Origin: an uncultured Aureimonas sp.
GTDB lineage: Bacteria; Pseudomonadota; Alphaproteobacteria; Rhizobiales; Rhizobiaceae
Assembly: GCF_913775355.1 (NCBI RefSeq)
Contig: NZ_CAJYIU010000107.1
Coordinates: 1 to 61,106, forward strand
Reading direction: 5' to 3'
DNA: 61,106 nt
The position numbers and the translations under genes are program-made. Shown here one piece after another: positions 1-10,083 of this stretch. Position 1 is the first letter of the stretch. Each line of letters starts with the position of its first letter. The notes under the pieces are model-generated. The model was given only the letters and a program-made list of their open reading frames with translations. It did not search any database and was not told the origin of the DNA.

Positions 1-673
1 GGCAGAAGGAGATGTGGTTCCAGTCGGTCGCGGGATGCCGGAACCCGAGCTGCTCGTTGGCGGCGGCGGTGATCCGAACGCCCATCCGGGCGATGTCGCG
101 CGCCTGATCGGGCGTCAGCTCGAGCCCGAGCGCGGCGGCGTCGACGAGCACGAAGCTGTCACCGCCGTAGGCCGTATCGACGGTGAGCGTGCCGATCCCT
201 TCGACCTCCAGCCTGGCGTCGAGCTTGTCAGCGAAGGAGGCGACGTTGCGCACGCGGATGCGCTCGGCCTTGCCGTTCCGACACTCGGCTTCAACCTCGA
301 CGAGCCCGCCGGGCGGCTCCAGCACCATGCGCGTGATCGGCTCCTCCATCGGGATGATCCCGGTGTCGAGAAGCACGGTCGCCACGCAGATCGAGTTGGA
401 GCCCGACATCGGCGGCGTGTCGGCCGGCTCCATGATGATCCAGCCCATCTGGGCCCGCGGGTCCTTTGGCGGCACCAGGAGGTTCACGTGCCGGAAGACG
501 CCGCCGCGCGGTTCGTTGAGGACGAAGTTGCGAAGCGTCTCGTCGCGCGCGATGAAGCGAGACTGCTCCCAGACCGTCGCCCCCGGCGGCGGGGCGACGC
601 CCCCGACGATCACGTCGCCGACCTCACCCTCGGCGTGGCACGTCACGACATGAATGACTTTGGAGGTGCGCAT
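1..673 (-). CDS. 4-hydroxyproline epimerase / proline racemase family protein (3' end outside window)
   Basis: Minus-strand translation [40 protein letters not shown]..., [15 protein letters not shown]..., [18 protein letters not shown] is typical of the proline racemase family. Confidence 0.85.
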   Translation of the reverse strand, partial: MRTSKVIHVVTCHAEGEVGDVIVGGVAPPPGATVWEQSRFIARDETLRNFVLNEPRGGVFRHVNLLVPPKDPRAQMGWIIMEPADTPPMSGSNSICVATVLLDTGIIPMEEPITRMVLEPPGGLVEVEAECRNGKAERIRVRNVASFADKLDARLEVEGIGTLTVDTAYGGDSFVLVDAAALGLELTPDQARDIARMGVRITAAANEQLGFRHPATDWNHISFC

Positions 674-814
674 CGGTTCGTCCTCGGATGGGGCCGTCGG
701 GCCGTCCGACGGGCGGTCGTCCCTGAAGGCAATCGAGCGGCGGCAGGAATGCCGGGGGCACATTGGGGCCAGCCTCTGCGGTCCGGCGGCGCTCCGCCCG
801 CGCGCCCGGCTGCG

Positions 815-1570
815 TCAGTGCGTCGCCGACAGGAACCGGCGCGTCTCATCCTGCTGCGGGGCGTCGAAGAGCTGGGCGGGCGGCGCGATCTCGGCCATGA
901 CGCCCTGATGGAAGAAGGCAACGCGATCGGAGACCTCGCGCGCGAACTTCATCTCGTGCGTGACGCAGATCATCGTCATGCCTTCCGAGGCGAGCATGCG
1001 GAGCGTGTCGAGAACCTCGCCGACCAGCATCGGATCGAGCGCCGAGGTCACCTCGTCGAACAGCATGTATTCCGGGCTCATGGCGAGCGCGCGGGCGATC
1101 GCCATGCGCTGCTGCTGGCCGCCCGACAGGCGGCTCGGATAGACGTTCAGCTTGTCGCCGAGACCGACATGGGTCAACTGCCTGACCGCCATTTCCTCGG
1201 CCTCGGCCTTGGTCTGGCCGAGCACCTTGCGCGGCGCCAGCATCACGTTCTCGATCACGGTCAGATGCGGGAAGGCGTTCCACTGTTGGAACACGATCCC
1301 GATCTTGCGACGCAGCTTGTCGAGGTTCGTGCCCTTGGCGTGGACTTCGGTGCCGTCGACGACGATCCGACCCGCATTGATCGGCTCGAGGCCGTTGATG
1401 CAGGTGAGGAGCGTCGACTTGCCCGAGCCCGAGCCGCCGATGATGGTGAGAACCTCGCCCTTGGCTACCGTGAGGTCGATCCCCTTGAGGACCTCGAGCG
1501 GGCCGAAGGACTTTCGAACTTGTCTGATCTCAATCATGGGGGGACCAACGTTTTTCGAGGTGGCCGCCAA
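815..1570 (-). CDS. Amino-acid ABC transporter ATP-binding protein (GlnQ-type)
   Basis: Walker A GGSGSGKST, signature LSGGQQQRMAIARAL, Walker B MLFDEVTSALDP. Confidence 0.93.
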   Translation of the reverse strand: MAATSKNVGPPMIEIRQVRKSFGPLEVLKGIDLTVAKGEVLTIIGGSGSGKSTLLTCINGLEPINAGRIVVDGTEVHAKGTNLDKLRRKIGIVFQQWNAFPHLTVIENVMLAPRKVLGQTKAEAEEMAVRQLTHVGLGDKLNVYPSRLSGGQQQRMAIARALAMSPEYMLFDEVTSALDPMLVGEVLDTLRMLASEGMTMICVTHEMKFAREVSDRVAFFHQGVMAEIAPPAQLFDAPQQDETRRFLSATH

Positions 1571-2183
1571 GCCGGGCGATGGGGAAGCTGATGAGGAAGT
1601 AGATCGCGCCGCAGATGATCAGGATGAACAGCGGCTCCTGAAGCCGCGTCACGAGGATCTGCGAGGCGCGCAGAAGCTCGATCAGACCGAGCCAGAGAAC
1701 CAGCGCCGAATCCTTCATCACGCCGAGCGTCAGGCCGATCCAGGACGGAAGCGCGATGCGGGTCGCGAGCGGTGCCACGATTTCGCGCATGTCCTGGCCC
1801 CAGGTCATGCCGAGCGAGCGCGCCGCGCGGCGGGTGGTCGTCGGCACGGCCTCCATCGAGCCGCGCACGATCTCGGTGCAGTAGGCCGCCGTGTAGAGCG
1901 AGAGCACGACACAGGACGTCGTGAACGGCGCCCAGCCGAGCTTTAGGATCGCCTGCAGCGAATTGCCGAGGACGAGCTGGATCAGCAGCGGGACCGAGCG
2001 GAAGACGTCGAGCACGAAGGTGAGCGGCGCCGACCAGTAGGGCCCGAACTGGAAGCGCAGGACGCCGAAGAGGATGCCCATCACGGTGCCGGCGGCGACG
2101 GCGACGGCCGTGACCGCGAGCGTCATGCCTGCGCCCTTCAGGAGGAAGACGAGGTCGGCTCCAGTCATTGCGGTATCGAACAT
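1530..2183 (-). CDS. Amino-acid ABC transporter permease
   Basis: His/Glu/Gln/Arg permease pattern (AYCTEIVRGSMEAVPTTTRRAARSLGMT); overlaps the ATPase gene in an operon. Confidence 0.9.
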   Translation of the reverse strand: MFDTAMTGADLVFLLKGAGMTLAVTAVAVAAGTVMGILFGVLRFQFGPYWSAPLTFVLDVFRSVPLLIQLVLGNSLQAILKLGWAPFTTSCVVLSLYTAAYCTEIVRGSMEAVPTTTRRAARSLGMTWGQDMREIVAPLATRIALPSWIGLTLGVMKDSALVLWLGLIELLRASQILVTRLQEPLFILIICGAIYFLISFPIARLGGHLEKRWSPHD

Positions 2184-2195
2184 CGAGCGCGCCCC

Positions 2196-2861
2196 TCAGT
2201 AACGGAACAGGCGCGAGGCCAGGAGCCGGGCGGCGAGCGTCACGACCTTGGCGATCACGTAGTAGATGACGGCCGCGATCGAGAAGAACTCGAAGGTGCG
2301 GAAGGAGCGGGCGTTGAGCTCCTGCGTGACGCCGGCGAGATCGGTGTTCATGCCGACGGTGACGCCGAGCGAGGTCATGAGGATCGCCCACACCATCTGG
2401 TTGGTCGCCGGCAGGAAGGCGATGCGCAGCATCTGCGGCAAGACGATCAGCCGGAAGGCCTGGAGCGAGGTCATGCCGAGCGACCGGCCGGCGCGGATCT
2501 GCGTATCGGGAATGCCCTTCAATGCGCCGCGGAAGTTCTCGGCGAGATAGCCCGCGTTGTTGAAGGCGATGCCGGCGAGAAGCGAGGTGAAGGGGCTGAG
2601 GTGGATGCCGAAGGCTCCAAGGCCGAAATGGGCCATGTAGATCTGGAAGAGGGCCGGCGTGTTGCGCGCGATCTCGACCCAGGACGTCGCGAAGGCGCGC
2701 AGGATGCGGCTTTCGGAGCGGCGGAAGAGCGTCAGCGCGACGGCCACCGCGACGCCGATCGCCATCGACAGGAGCGCGATCTCCAGCGTGACCAGCGCCC
2801 CGTCGAGCATGCGCGGAAGGGCCTGGAAGGCCTGGTTCCATCGGAAGGTGTAGCCGAACAT
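2196..2861 (-). CDS. Amino-acid ABC transporter permease
   Basis: Permease motif GYLAENFRGALKGIPDTQIRAGRSLGMTSLQAFRLIVLPQ. Confidence 0.9.
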   Translation of the reverse strand: MFGYTFRWNQAFQALPRMLDGALVTLEIALLSMAIGVAVAVALTLFRRSESRILRAFATSWVEIARNTPALFQIYMAHFGLGAFGIHLSPFTSLLAGIAFNNAGYLAENFRGALKGIPDTQIRAGRSLGMTSLQAFRLIVLPQMLRIAFLPATNQMVWAILMTSLGVTVGMNTDLAGVTQELNARSFRTFEFFSIAAVIYYVIAKVVTLAARLLASRLFRY

Positions 2862-2937
2862 CCGAGCCCGTTCGTCGGTTGGGTGAGGGCGGCGCGCGAC
2901 CGCCGGAGGGGCCGCGCGCCGTCGTGTGACGACGAGA

Positions 2938-3753
2938 TTAGCGGTAGACGCCCGGCGCCGTAAGGTTCGGCGCTTCGCCGCCGACCCACTTCTCGAACAG
3001 CTCCTTGTAGCGGCCGCTGCGAACCTGGTGGTTCACGAAGAGGTTGAGGTAGTTGATCAGCCCGTACTCCTCGCGGTTGGTGAACAGCGAGACGTAGTCG
3101 ATGTCGAACGGCGTCGGGCCGACGACCTTGATGCCCGGGAAGTTGCCGGTCTTCACGTTGGCCTGCGCGACCGTCGAGGTCGAGACCGTCGCGTCGATCT
3201 GGCCCTGGCTCAGCGCGAGGAAGACGTCGGCCTGGGTCTGGTAGGGCCGGAACTCGCCCGAGCCCCACTCCTTGACCTGGTTCTCGAGGGCGATCGCCTC
3301 GTAGGTGCCGGCGGTGGCGCCGACCGTCTTGCCCTTCATCGTGTCGTAAGACGTCACGCCCGACTTCTCGTTGGCGGTGACGACGATCTCGAAGGCGAAG
3401 TAGGGGACCGAGAAGCCGACGGTCTTGGCGCGCTCCAGCGTATCGGACGTCGAGGCGACGCCGACGTCGACGCGGCCCGACATCAGGGCCGGAATGCGCT
3501 CGGGGAAGGGGGTCTCGACGATCTCGGCGGTGACGCCGAGCGCCTTGGCGAGGTCGTTGCAGTAGTCGACGTCGAAGCCTTCCGGATTGTTGGAGGCGTC
3601 GCGCGAGCCCATCGGCGGGAAGTCGAGCACGACCGCGCAGCGCAGCGTACCGGACGCGATGATGTCGTCGAGTTTGTCCGCATAGGCCGGCAGAGCGAGG
3701 CTGGCGGCCAGGACGGTACCCGCGAGGAGAGCGGCGATTTTCATGATCGACAT
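2938..3753 (-). CDS. Polar amino-acid ABC transporter substrate-binding protein
   Basis: Signal peptide, then SBP_bac_3 pattern (GFDVDYCNDLAKALGV...FPERIPALMSGRVDV). Confidence 0.9.
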   Translation of the reverse strand: MSIMKIAALLAGTVLAASLALPAYADKLDDIIASGTLRCAVVLDFPPMGSRDASNNPEGFDVDYCNDLAKALGVTAEIVETPFPERIPALMSGRVDVGVASTSDTLERAKTVGFSVPYFAFEIVVTANEKSGVTSYDTMKGKTVGATAGTYEAIALENQVKEWGSGEFRPYQTQADVFLALSQGQIDATVSTSTVAQANVKTGNFPGIKVVGPTPFDIDYVSLFTNREEYGLINYLNLFVNHQVRSGRYKELFEKWVGGEAPNLTAPGVYR

Positions 3754-4632
3754 TCCAAAGTGAGGGACGGGGAAACAATTGCGATCGGCTTGTGGACCGG
3801 GATCGTATACGCCCCTCGAAGGCAGTCAAGCGCGTGCATACAAAAAAAATGCAGATTGCGGCAATGCAATAATTCTGGGCAACCGACGCGCGAAAATGCT
3901 GCGTTGCGATGCCTCAACCCTCAGCGGCGGCTGGCAATCGGGTTCTTGCATTAGGTCGGAAAAAGGTGCCACTGCCATCCATCTAGAGTGTCGGCTGAAT
4001 GCAACCTGCGATCGACCCATCTACCGCTTGCATCGCTTCTTCGTCGACGGCTTTCCGATTCTGAGCAGGGTGCGCCTCGATCGCATGGAAGATCGATCCG
4101 GCTGGTCAAAAGCCGGACACGAACAGCGACGGATGAAGGCGACGACGGATAGCAAGAGAGTTGAGAATCGGGTTGCGACCCGCCGCCCATCCGTCGATTG
4201 CGCGAACACGAAGCCGATGCGGTGGAGGCGTTCATAATCACATTCGCCGTGCGTCGCGAGCGCCACGAGATCCGCGGTACGGAAAACCGAGCTTTTGCCC
4301 TCGTTGAAAGAGCGTTCGGGGACGCACGGGCATGTCAGCCTGGGTCAGCGTGCGCTCGCTGCGGCGCGAGTAGACATCCGGGAACGTTGCTGCCGTGACG
4401 TGGCCCAGGTAGGCGGGACGCCAAGAGGACAGCCCAGCGTGCGGCCGTGCGCATCGGCGACGACCTGACGCCTGCCGTTCGTGCCGCTTTTGATTCGGGA
4501 ACCATTCCTCCGGGCCCCCGGTCTGACCGGCAGGCTCGCGGCCGGCCGGAACGATTGTAGGGAGCGTCCGTCGAAGGGAAACGAGTCTCGACCCGAGCCA
4601 CGGCTTCCCGGGGCTTCGAGCCCCGAGCCAGT

Positions 4633-5886
4633 TCAGTACCCGTGGGCCCGCATACGGTCGACGTACCAGGTGGCGAAGCTGTCGAGCTGTCCTTCCGTGA
4701 AGCGGGAGTAGGGACTTGGCTCGAAGGCCGGATCGCTGACGCCTGCGTGCGAGCGTGCCACGAGGTCGGCATCCTACTCGGTCGTCGCGATCCAGACGCT
4801 CGTCAGCTTCTCGAGATCGTAGTCGAAGCCCTCGACGGCATCCTTGTGGACCAGCCACTTCGTTCGCACCAGCGTGCGTACGGCCGAGAGCGGGATGACG
4901 AGGGCGACGATCGCGTGGTCGCCCATAAAGTGGTTCCAGGCGTTGTGGCCCCAGAGGTGTGTGTCGCCGAGATTCTTGCGGGTCATCGAACCGAGAAGCT
5001 TCTCGCAGGCGGCGGTGGCGTCGGGTGTCTGCGACTCGCCGGCTCCGGCGATGATCAGGCGCTAGGTGCGGAAGTTGGTGGCGCAGTTCGAAATCTGCTC
5101 GACCGTAGCGGACGGGAAGCCGTCGGCTTCCCAGGTCTTCGTGCGGGCCTCGTAGAGGGCGAAGTGCTGTTCCGCTGGCGCGCGGTCCTCGGGCGTGAGG
5201 CTTTGCGGATCGAAGCCGAAGTCGAGGTCGATAAACGAGACGCAGAGCTCGGGATGGTTGGCCGAGCAGTGGTAGCACTCGCGGTTGTTCTCGATGGTCA
5301 GCTTCCAGTTGCCGTCCTCGATGACGTCCTTCTCGAAGGCGATCTTCGCATCCTTGAGGCCGTAGGGCGCGAGGCGTTCGCTCATCACCGCCTCCAGGCG
5401 ATCGACGTCGGCCGGCGGATCGTCGGAGAGGCAGGCGAAGACGAGGCCGCCGATCGACTTGAAGGCCACCGGCTTGATGCTCCGGCACTCCTTCCGGAAG
5501 TCCTGACCCATGTGCGGCGCGTCGATGAGCTCGCCGGTCAGTTCGTAGGTCCACTGGTGGTAGGGGCAGACGAGCTTGGACACGATCGACGGGCCGGGGT
5601 CGAGGAGGCGTGCGCCCCGGTGCCGGCAGACGTTGTGCAGGACGCGGATCTGGCCATCGTCGTCGCGCCGGAGGATGAGGCTGGTGCTGCCGATGTCGAT
5701 CACGGTCGCATCGCCGGGCTCGGGGACGTCGCACTCCACGCCGATCTGGATCCAGTGGCTGCGGAAGAACACGTCGAGATCGGCGGCGAAGACGTCGTCG
5801 CGCGTGTAGAGGCCGGCCGGTAGGCCGTGGCCGTCGGCGCGGGCATCGAGAAGAGACGAGATCGACGATGGGAGGCGGTTCAGCAT
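4633..5886 (-). pseudogene. Rieske aromatic-ring-hydroxylating oxygenase alpha subunit (GbcA / stachydrine demethylase-like), two in-frame amber codons
   Basis: Rieske motif CRHRGARLL...LVCPYHQW and iron site ENNRECYHCSANHPE; one continuous 418-codon frame interrupted by TAG at 5062-5064 and 4774-4776. Confidence 0.8.
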
Positions 5887-6013
5887 GACGTCACCTCATG
5901 GTGGAAGCGCTCCAATCTTCGCCCGATCGCCTGGCCGCTCAACCGCATAAATAGTTGCCGTTCGCATGACCGGATGTAATGTGAAGCCTCCACGGCGATC
6001 GGAGGCGCTGAAT

Positions 6014-6215
6014 TGCATTTCCGCAAGAGCATGCCGTCCCTGACGACCCTCGTTGCGCTGTAGGCCGTCGTGCGCCACCGCAGCGTCACCGTGGCGGCGG
6101 GCGAACTCGGCGTCACGCAGGCGGCGGTGAGCCGGCAGATCGCTCTTCTCGAAGCCGAGTTCGGATTTCCGCTGTTCCCCCGCGGCCATCGGTCGATCGA
6201 GCCGACCGCCTGTCA
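6014..6215 (+). pseudogene. LysR-family regulator, N-terminal HTH remnant
   Basis: LHFRKSMPSLTTLVAL*AVVRHRSVTVAAGELGVTQAAVSRQIALLEAEFGFPLFPRGHRSIEPTA; in-frame stop and truncation at the ISL3 boundary; divergent from the Rieske gene. Confidence 0.75.
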
Positions 6216-6238
6216 AACGGCGTTGGAAAGGGACCCCG

Positions 6239-7915
6239 GATCGGCGCGCAAAAGGGGGTCTGACGCAATCTCGATGACGATCAAGGCACTCCGATGAGCC
6301 GCGCCTCGAGCAGATCAAGATTGGCACGGCCGTATATCTGGCGCTTGACGAGCTTCAGGCGATTGACGTGGCCCTCGGTCTGGCCGTTCGACCAAGGCTG
6401 ATCAACAGCAGCGCGGACGGCGGCAAGATCTTTGGTGATGCCGCGGGCAAAGGAAGCGATGAGACTGGAGCCGGCGTCCTGGAGCCAGGGGTCGAGATCG
6501 GCTTCGGTTTGCGCTGGACGATGGACTGGAAGCGGTCGACCAGGGTCTGCGCTTCCGCCAAGGCTGGGGCGCCTTGCTCGATCGCGGCGACGATGAGGGT
6601 CTCGGCCTTCGTCAGGTGATCGCGCTTCAGCGTCATCATACGGGCAATGGTGCGGGCCGATGGCGGCTTGCGGACTTGGGCGGTCGTCATGCGTTCCGAT
6701 CTGGGTCGTCGCGTCGCCCATTCCGAGACGACACGGGTTGATCCGGCGAAGCCAAGCGCACGCAGGCGACGCCAGAGTTCGGCCCCGTTACGACAGCCTG
6801 CCTCCCACTGCGCGTCGAGAAACGGCAAATGCGGGTCGAGCGAGCCCTGTCGCGTACGGAACATATCCGTGCGCTGGCCTTGCACGATCAGGCGGACCAG
6901 CCTGCAGCTGCGGCCCGTTCGACGGACGATCTCCTTGATTGAGGTGCCGTTGGCTGCCAGCTCGGCGACAATGGCGTTCGTCTCTTCGCGCCGAAGGTAG
7001 CCTTCGTACTGGAGACGTTCGGCACAGGTGAGCAGCTTGGGATCCACGGCCGTCGCGCCGAGGGCAGCCCGGATCGGCTTCATCGACTTCGATACCGCCT
7101 CGAGAAAGCTGCTGCTGGCGTTCTCCATCGAGTGCCAGCGGTCGGCAACCTGGATCGCATCAGGCAATGCCCGTGCAGCCGCTTCTCCGTAGCCGCCGCC
7201 TCGGTCGTGGGAGACGACACGAATGCCGGGATGGGCAGCGAGCCACGCGGCGACGGTCCCGATCTCGCGGTCGGGCAGCAGCTTCACGATTCGGCGCCGT
7301 TCCAGATCGCAGATCATTGTGCCGTAGCGATGGTTGCGGCGGAACGCCCAGTCATCGACGCCGACCACGGTCAAGGGATCAGTCCGACAACCCGCCCGGC
7401 GCCGAACGACGCGCAGCAGCGTGTCGTTGCTGACCGGCAGCATCAGCCGTTCGGCGAAGACGGCACCCGGCCTACCGCCGAGAGCAAGGCCGAGGTGATG
7501 GACGATCCCCTCCATGCGATCGGTACGACGGGCCCGTTCGGACACGCTCGCTCCGAAGCGCTCGGCGAAGATCCGTCGCCGCCAACCTCGCTCGTCACAT
7601 CGGAAGCGCCTCGTCGCCAACCGAAGCTGGACCGCATGTCCGCCCAGGGGCAGGTCGGCGACACGCCGGTGGTAGCGGCTATGAACCCGATGCGAGAGAC
7701 GATCGCAGGACGGGCACGCTGCGGATGACGCTCGCGCCGAGGCGGTGACGATCAGGACGCCGTCCACGAACTCCTGATGATCGACGGCGAATCCGGCTGG
7801 AATGACGGCTGAGAGCGAAAGGCGGCACGACATGGCAGCGATCCCCATCGGAAATCGCCGATCCCAACGCCAAACTGCACCGAAGATGAGTCAGACCCCC
7901 TTTTGGACGCCGATC
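6239..7915 (-). mobile_element. ISL3-family insertion sequence
   Basis: Terminal inverted repeats GATCGGCGCGCAAAAGGGGGTCTGAC (left) and GATCGGCGTCCAAAAGGGGGTCTGAC (reverse complement of right end) flank an ISL3 transposase. Confidence 0.8.
6296..7848 (-). pseudogene. ISL3-family transposase, apparent frameshift near 6510
   Basis: N-terminal part in ORF 6355..7848 (ACPSCDRLSHRVHSRYHRRVADLPLGG...); C-terminal part in another frame (DLDPWLQDAGSSLIASFARGI...PWSNGQTEGHVNRLKLVKRQIYGRANLDLL). Confidence 0.8.
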
Positions 7916-8200
7916 ACCTCAGAAACAGGGGCCTTATTCCACGCCGATTCACATCGGACCGTTCGAAGCGATCGATGAGCCCGGACCGAGTATGCCTAGT
8001 CGATGACGTCCGCTGCTCGTTCAGCCCAAAACGAAGCGGGCGGGAACCGTCGTGGTCCTGACGCGTCGCTATAACTCGCTCACATGCGACGAAAACGTCA
8101 TTCGAAACAATATCTTGCAAATCCGAAATTCATGGCTGCGCATGGGTTAGACGCACGAAGTTCGCTCAGAATCTCGCCCGGAACGACATGCAGCGGCAAC

Positions 8201-8228
8201 AAAAAACCCCCGACCATAAGGGCGGGGG
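8201..8228 (-). terminator. Rho-independent terminator downstream of tniQ-like gene
   Basis: CCCCCG / CGGGGG hairpin followed by T6 on the minus strand. Confidence 0.75.
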
Positions 8229-8256
8229 CGGGAGAAGACGTGATAGGGCAGCTACG

Positions 8257-10083
8257 TCAGGGAATATCTGACCGCCTGTACAGCGTCGCGTCGAGAACGG
8301 AGCGCTCGACGACAGGCTCGACGCCGGCCGCGGCAAGTTCCTTCTTCACGCGGAGGGAGTGGACGCCTCGGCTCGCCGCCAGTCCATGAAGAAGGACATA
8401 CTCCCTCCGGAAACGTGCGAGCTCGTCCCGCGTGACGACCCTCTGCGGGGCGTTCGTCACAGGGTTTGGAACGGTACTAGCTGCCATCAGACCGAGATCG
8501 ATCAGATTGGCGACGACCTTCGTCGACGTCACCAACTCGCGCTCGACCTCGCGCAGGGTCATGCCGCCGTGATCCGGCCGGACGACATGCGGCCTGATCT
8601 CGTCGACGTCGACGAGGACCGACAGGAAGCCGCGCTCGTCGTCGCCAGCCGCGACCCGTTCGAGCCTGCCGTCCAGCAGCAGGCGCAGGATCCGGATCGA
8701 GTCGCAGCAAGCGATGCGGGCCGCCTTCGGAATGGTGGCCATCCGGGTGTCGGGGACGATGCCGCGGTCTGCACGCTCCCGAAGCGAAGCGGAGAAGGCG
8801 TCGAGATCAGTGCGTCGGAAGGCGTGACTTCCCAGCGCGTCTCCTCCGCCCCTGATCATCGGACGAATGTAGCCAGCTGCCACCAGTTCGCGGTCCAGGG
8901 GACGCGGGATCCCGAGGTAGGCGGCGGCCTGCTTCAGCGACATCGTCCCAGCGATGGTCGAGACGAACTCCTCGGCAACCTGCGCGTCGATCATCACCCT
9001 GTCGTCGGAGAGACCGGCATCCGCTTCGATCAGTCCCCTTTCCCGCAGCAGCTTGCGGAGACGCTTCGGATGCAGTCCGGACTCGAGCGAGACCGAATGG
9101 ATCGAATGGAAGCGGCGCGTCGGGAACGCGCGGCCGAACATCTCGTCGTCGGGGCCGACGGGCAGCGTCTCAGCAGCATGCGTCACCATCAGCGAACGCA
9201 TCGGTTCGTATGCCGGGTCGTCGCTCTCGTGCGCCAACCATTCGTACAATCGGCCGTACATCGCCTTCGGACCCCAGGTCGTACGTCCTCGCACGAACTT
9301 CTGCTGCAGGCGTTCCAGCAGGTCCCGCAGTCCCGTCTCGCCGCGGTCGAGGATCGCGAAGCCCGCGGCCTCGCTCTCCCAATAAGCGTCGGCGTCGAGC
9401 GATGTCAGGGCGACACCCGGACCGTGAACGTCGACCGCCCCGACGACCCCGGTCAGGCGGAGTGCCGCATGGAGGGGAAGGGCGTCGAGCCATGGGGAGG
9501 ACGATCGGCCTGCCAGCCGCCCGCGCACGTAGGTCTCGAAGGGTGACGGACCACGACGCGTCGTCGATGCGATCAGCTTGTCGAGGTGGGGCAGTGCGCC
9601 GGCGAGGGCTCGCGACGTGTCGTGCGAACGGGCCGGCAGGGAATCGACGCCGAGGTCGACGAGCGCGAGTTCGTGCGCAGGGCACGTGCGGACGGCGAGG
9701 ACGATCCATTCGCTTCGCCGCCAGGGCCGGGCGGACAAGCGGACCTCGTGTCGGGTCACGTCTTCCGCAAGGCATGCCGGGCAGACGCGCACGCGATCGC
9801 GTGCGAGGTTTCGGCGGACCAGCGTCTCGTCCTTGTGGACGTACCGGTGCGGGACGGTCGTCCTGACGAACGCCTCCGCCTTAAGGCGTGCTGCATCCGC
9901 TCCTGCAAGGTCCGCCAGACGGTCGACAGCAAGAGCGTCGCCATCAACGATGCGCTGATAGTCCAGCGCGAAGTCGCCGCAGAAGTCGCGAAGATCGTCG
10001 CGGCAGCAACGGTGGGCCAGTCTGGAGGCGAAGTCGGACGGCATCTCGCTTTCGCCCTGCCGCAGTTCGAATGCCAGCCTCAT
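8257..10083 (-). CDS. tniQ: TniQ/TnsD-family transposon target-selection protein
   Basis: N-terminal TniQ signature (FELRQGESEMPSDFASRLA; CPACLAEDVTRHEVRLSARPWRRSEWIVLAVRTCPAHELALVD); 4-bp overlap with the upstream TnsC-like gene. Confidence 0.85.
   Translation of the reverse strand: MRLAFELRQGESEMPSDFASRLAHRCCRDDLRDFCGDFALDYQRIVDGDALAVDRLADLAGADAARLKAEAFVRTTVPHRYVHKDETLVRRNLARDRVRVCPACLAEDVTRHEVRLSARPWRRSEWIVLAVRTCPAHELALVDLGVDSLPARSHDTSRALAGALPHLDKLIASTTRRGPSPFETYVRGRLAGRSSSPWLDALPLHAALRLTGVVGAVDVHGPGVALTSLDADAYWESEAAGFAILDRGETGLRDLLERLQQKFVRGRTTWGPKAMYGRLYEWLAHESDDPAYEPMRSLMVTHAAETLPVGPDDEMFGRAFPTRRFHSIHSVSLESGLHPKRLRKLLRERGLIEADAGLSDDRVMIDAQVAEEFVSTIAGTMSLKQAAAYLGIPRPLDRELVAAGYIRPMIRGGGDALGSHAFRRTDLDAFSASLRERADRGIVPDTRMATIPKAARIACCDSIRILRLLLDGRLERVAAGDDERGFLSVLVDVDEIRPHVVRPDHGGMTLREVERELVTSTKVVANLIDLGLMAASTVPNPVTNAPQRVVTRDELARFRREYVLLHGLAASRGVHSLRVKKELAAAGVEPVVERSVLDATLYRRSDIP

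Noticed and set aside
14-1591. 525-aa plus-strand ORF and similar very long overlapping ORFs (9888-11765 +, 44971-46908 +, 49975-52638 -, 56842-58995 -, 4238-5734 -)
   Set aside because: They lie opposite or out of frame to genes with clear domain motifs; long antisense ORFs are expected in high-GC DNA and their translations are low-complexity R/A/D/G-rich
4335-4630. Possible IS4/IS5-like transposase fragment (minus-strand KSGTNGRRQVVADAHGRTLGCPLG)
   Set aside because: Similarity too short and weak to support without a database search
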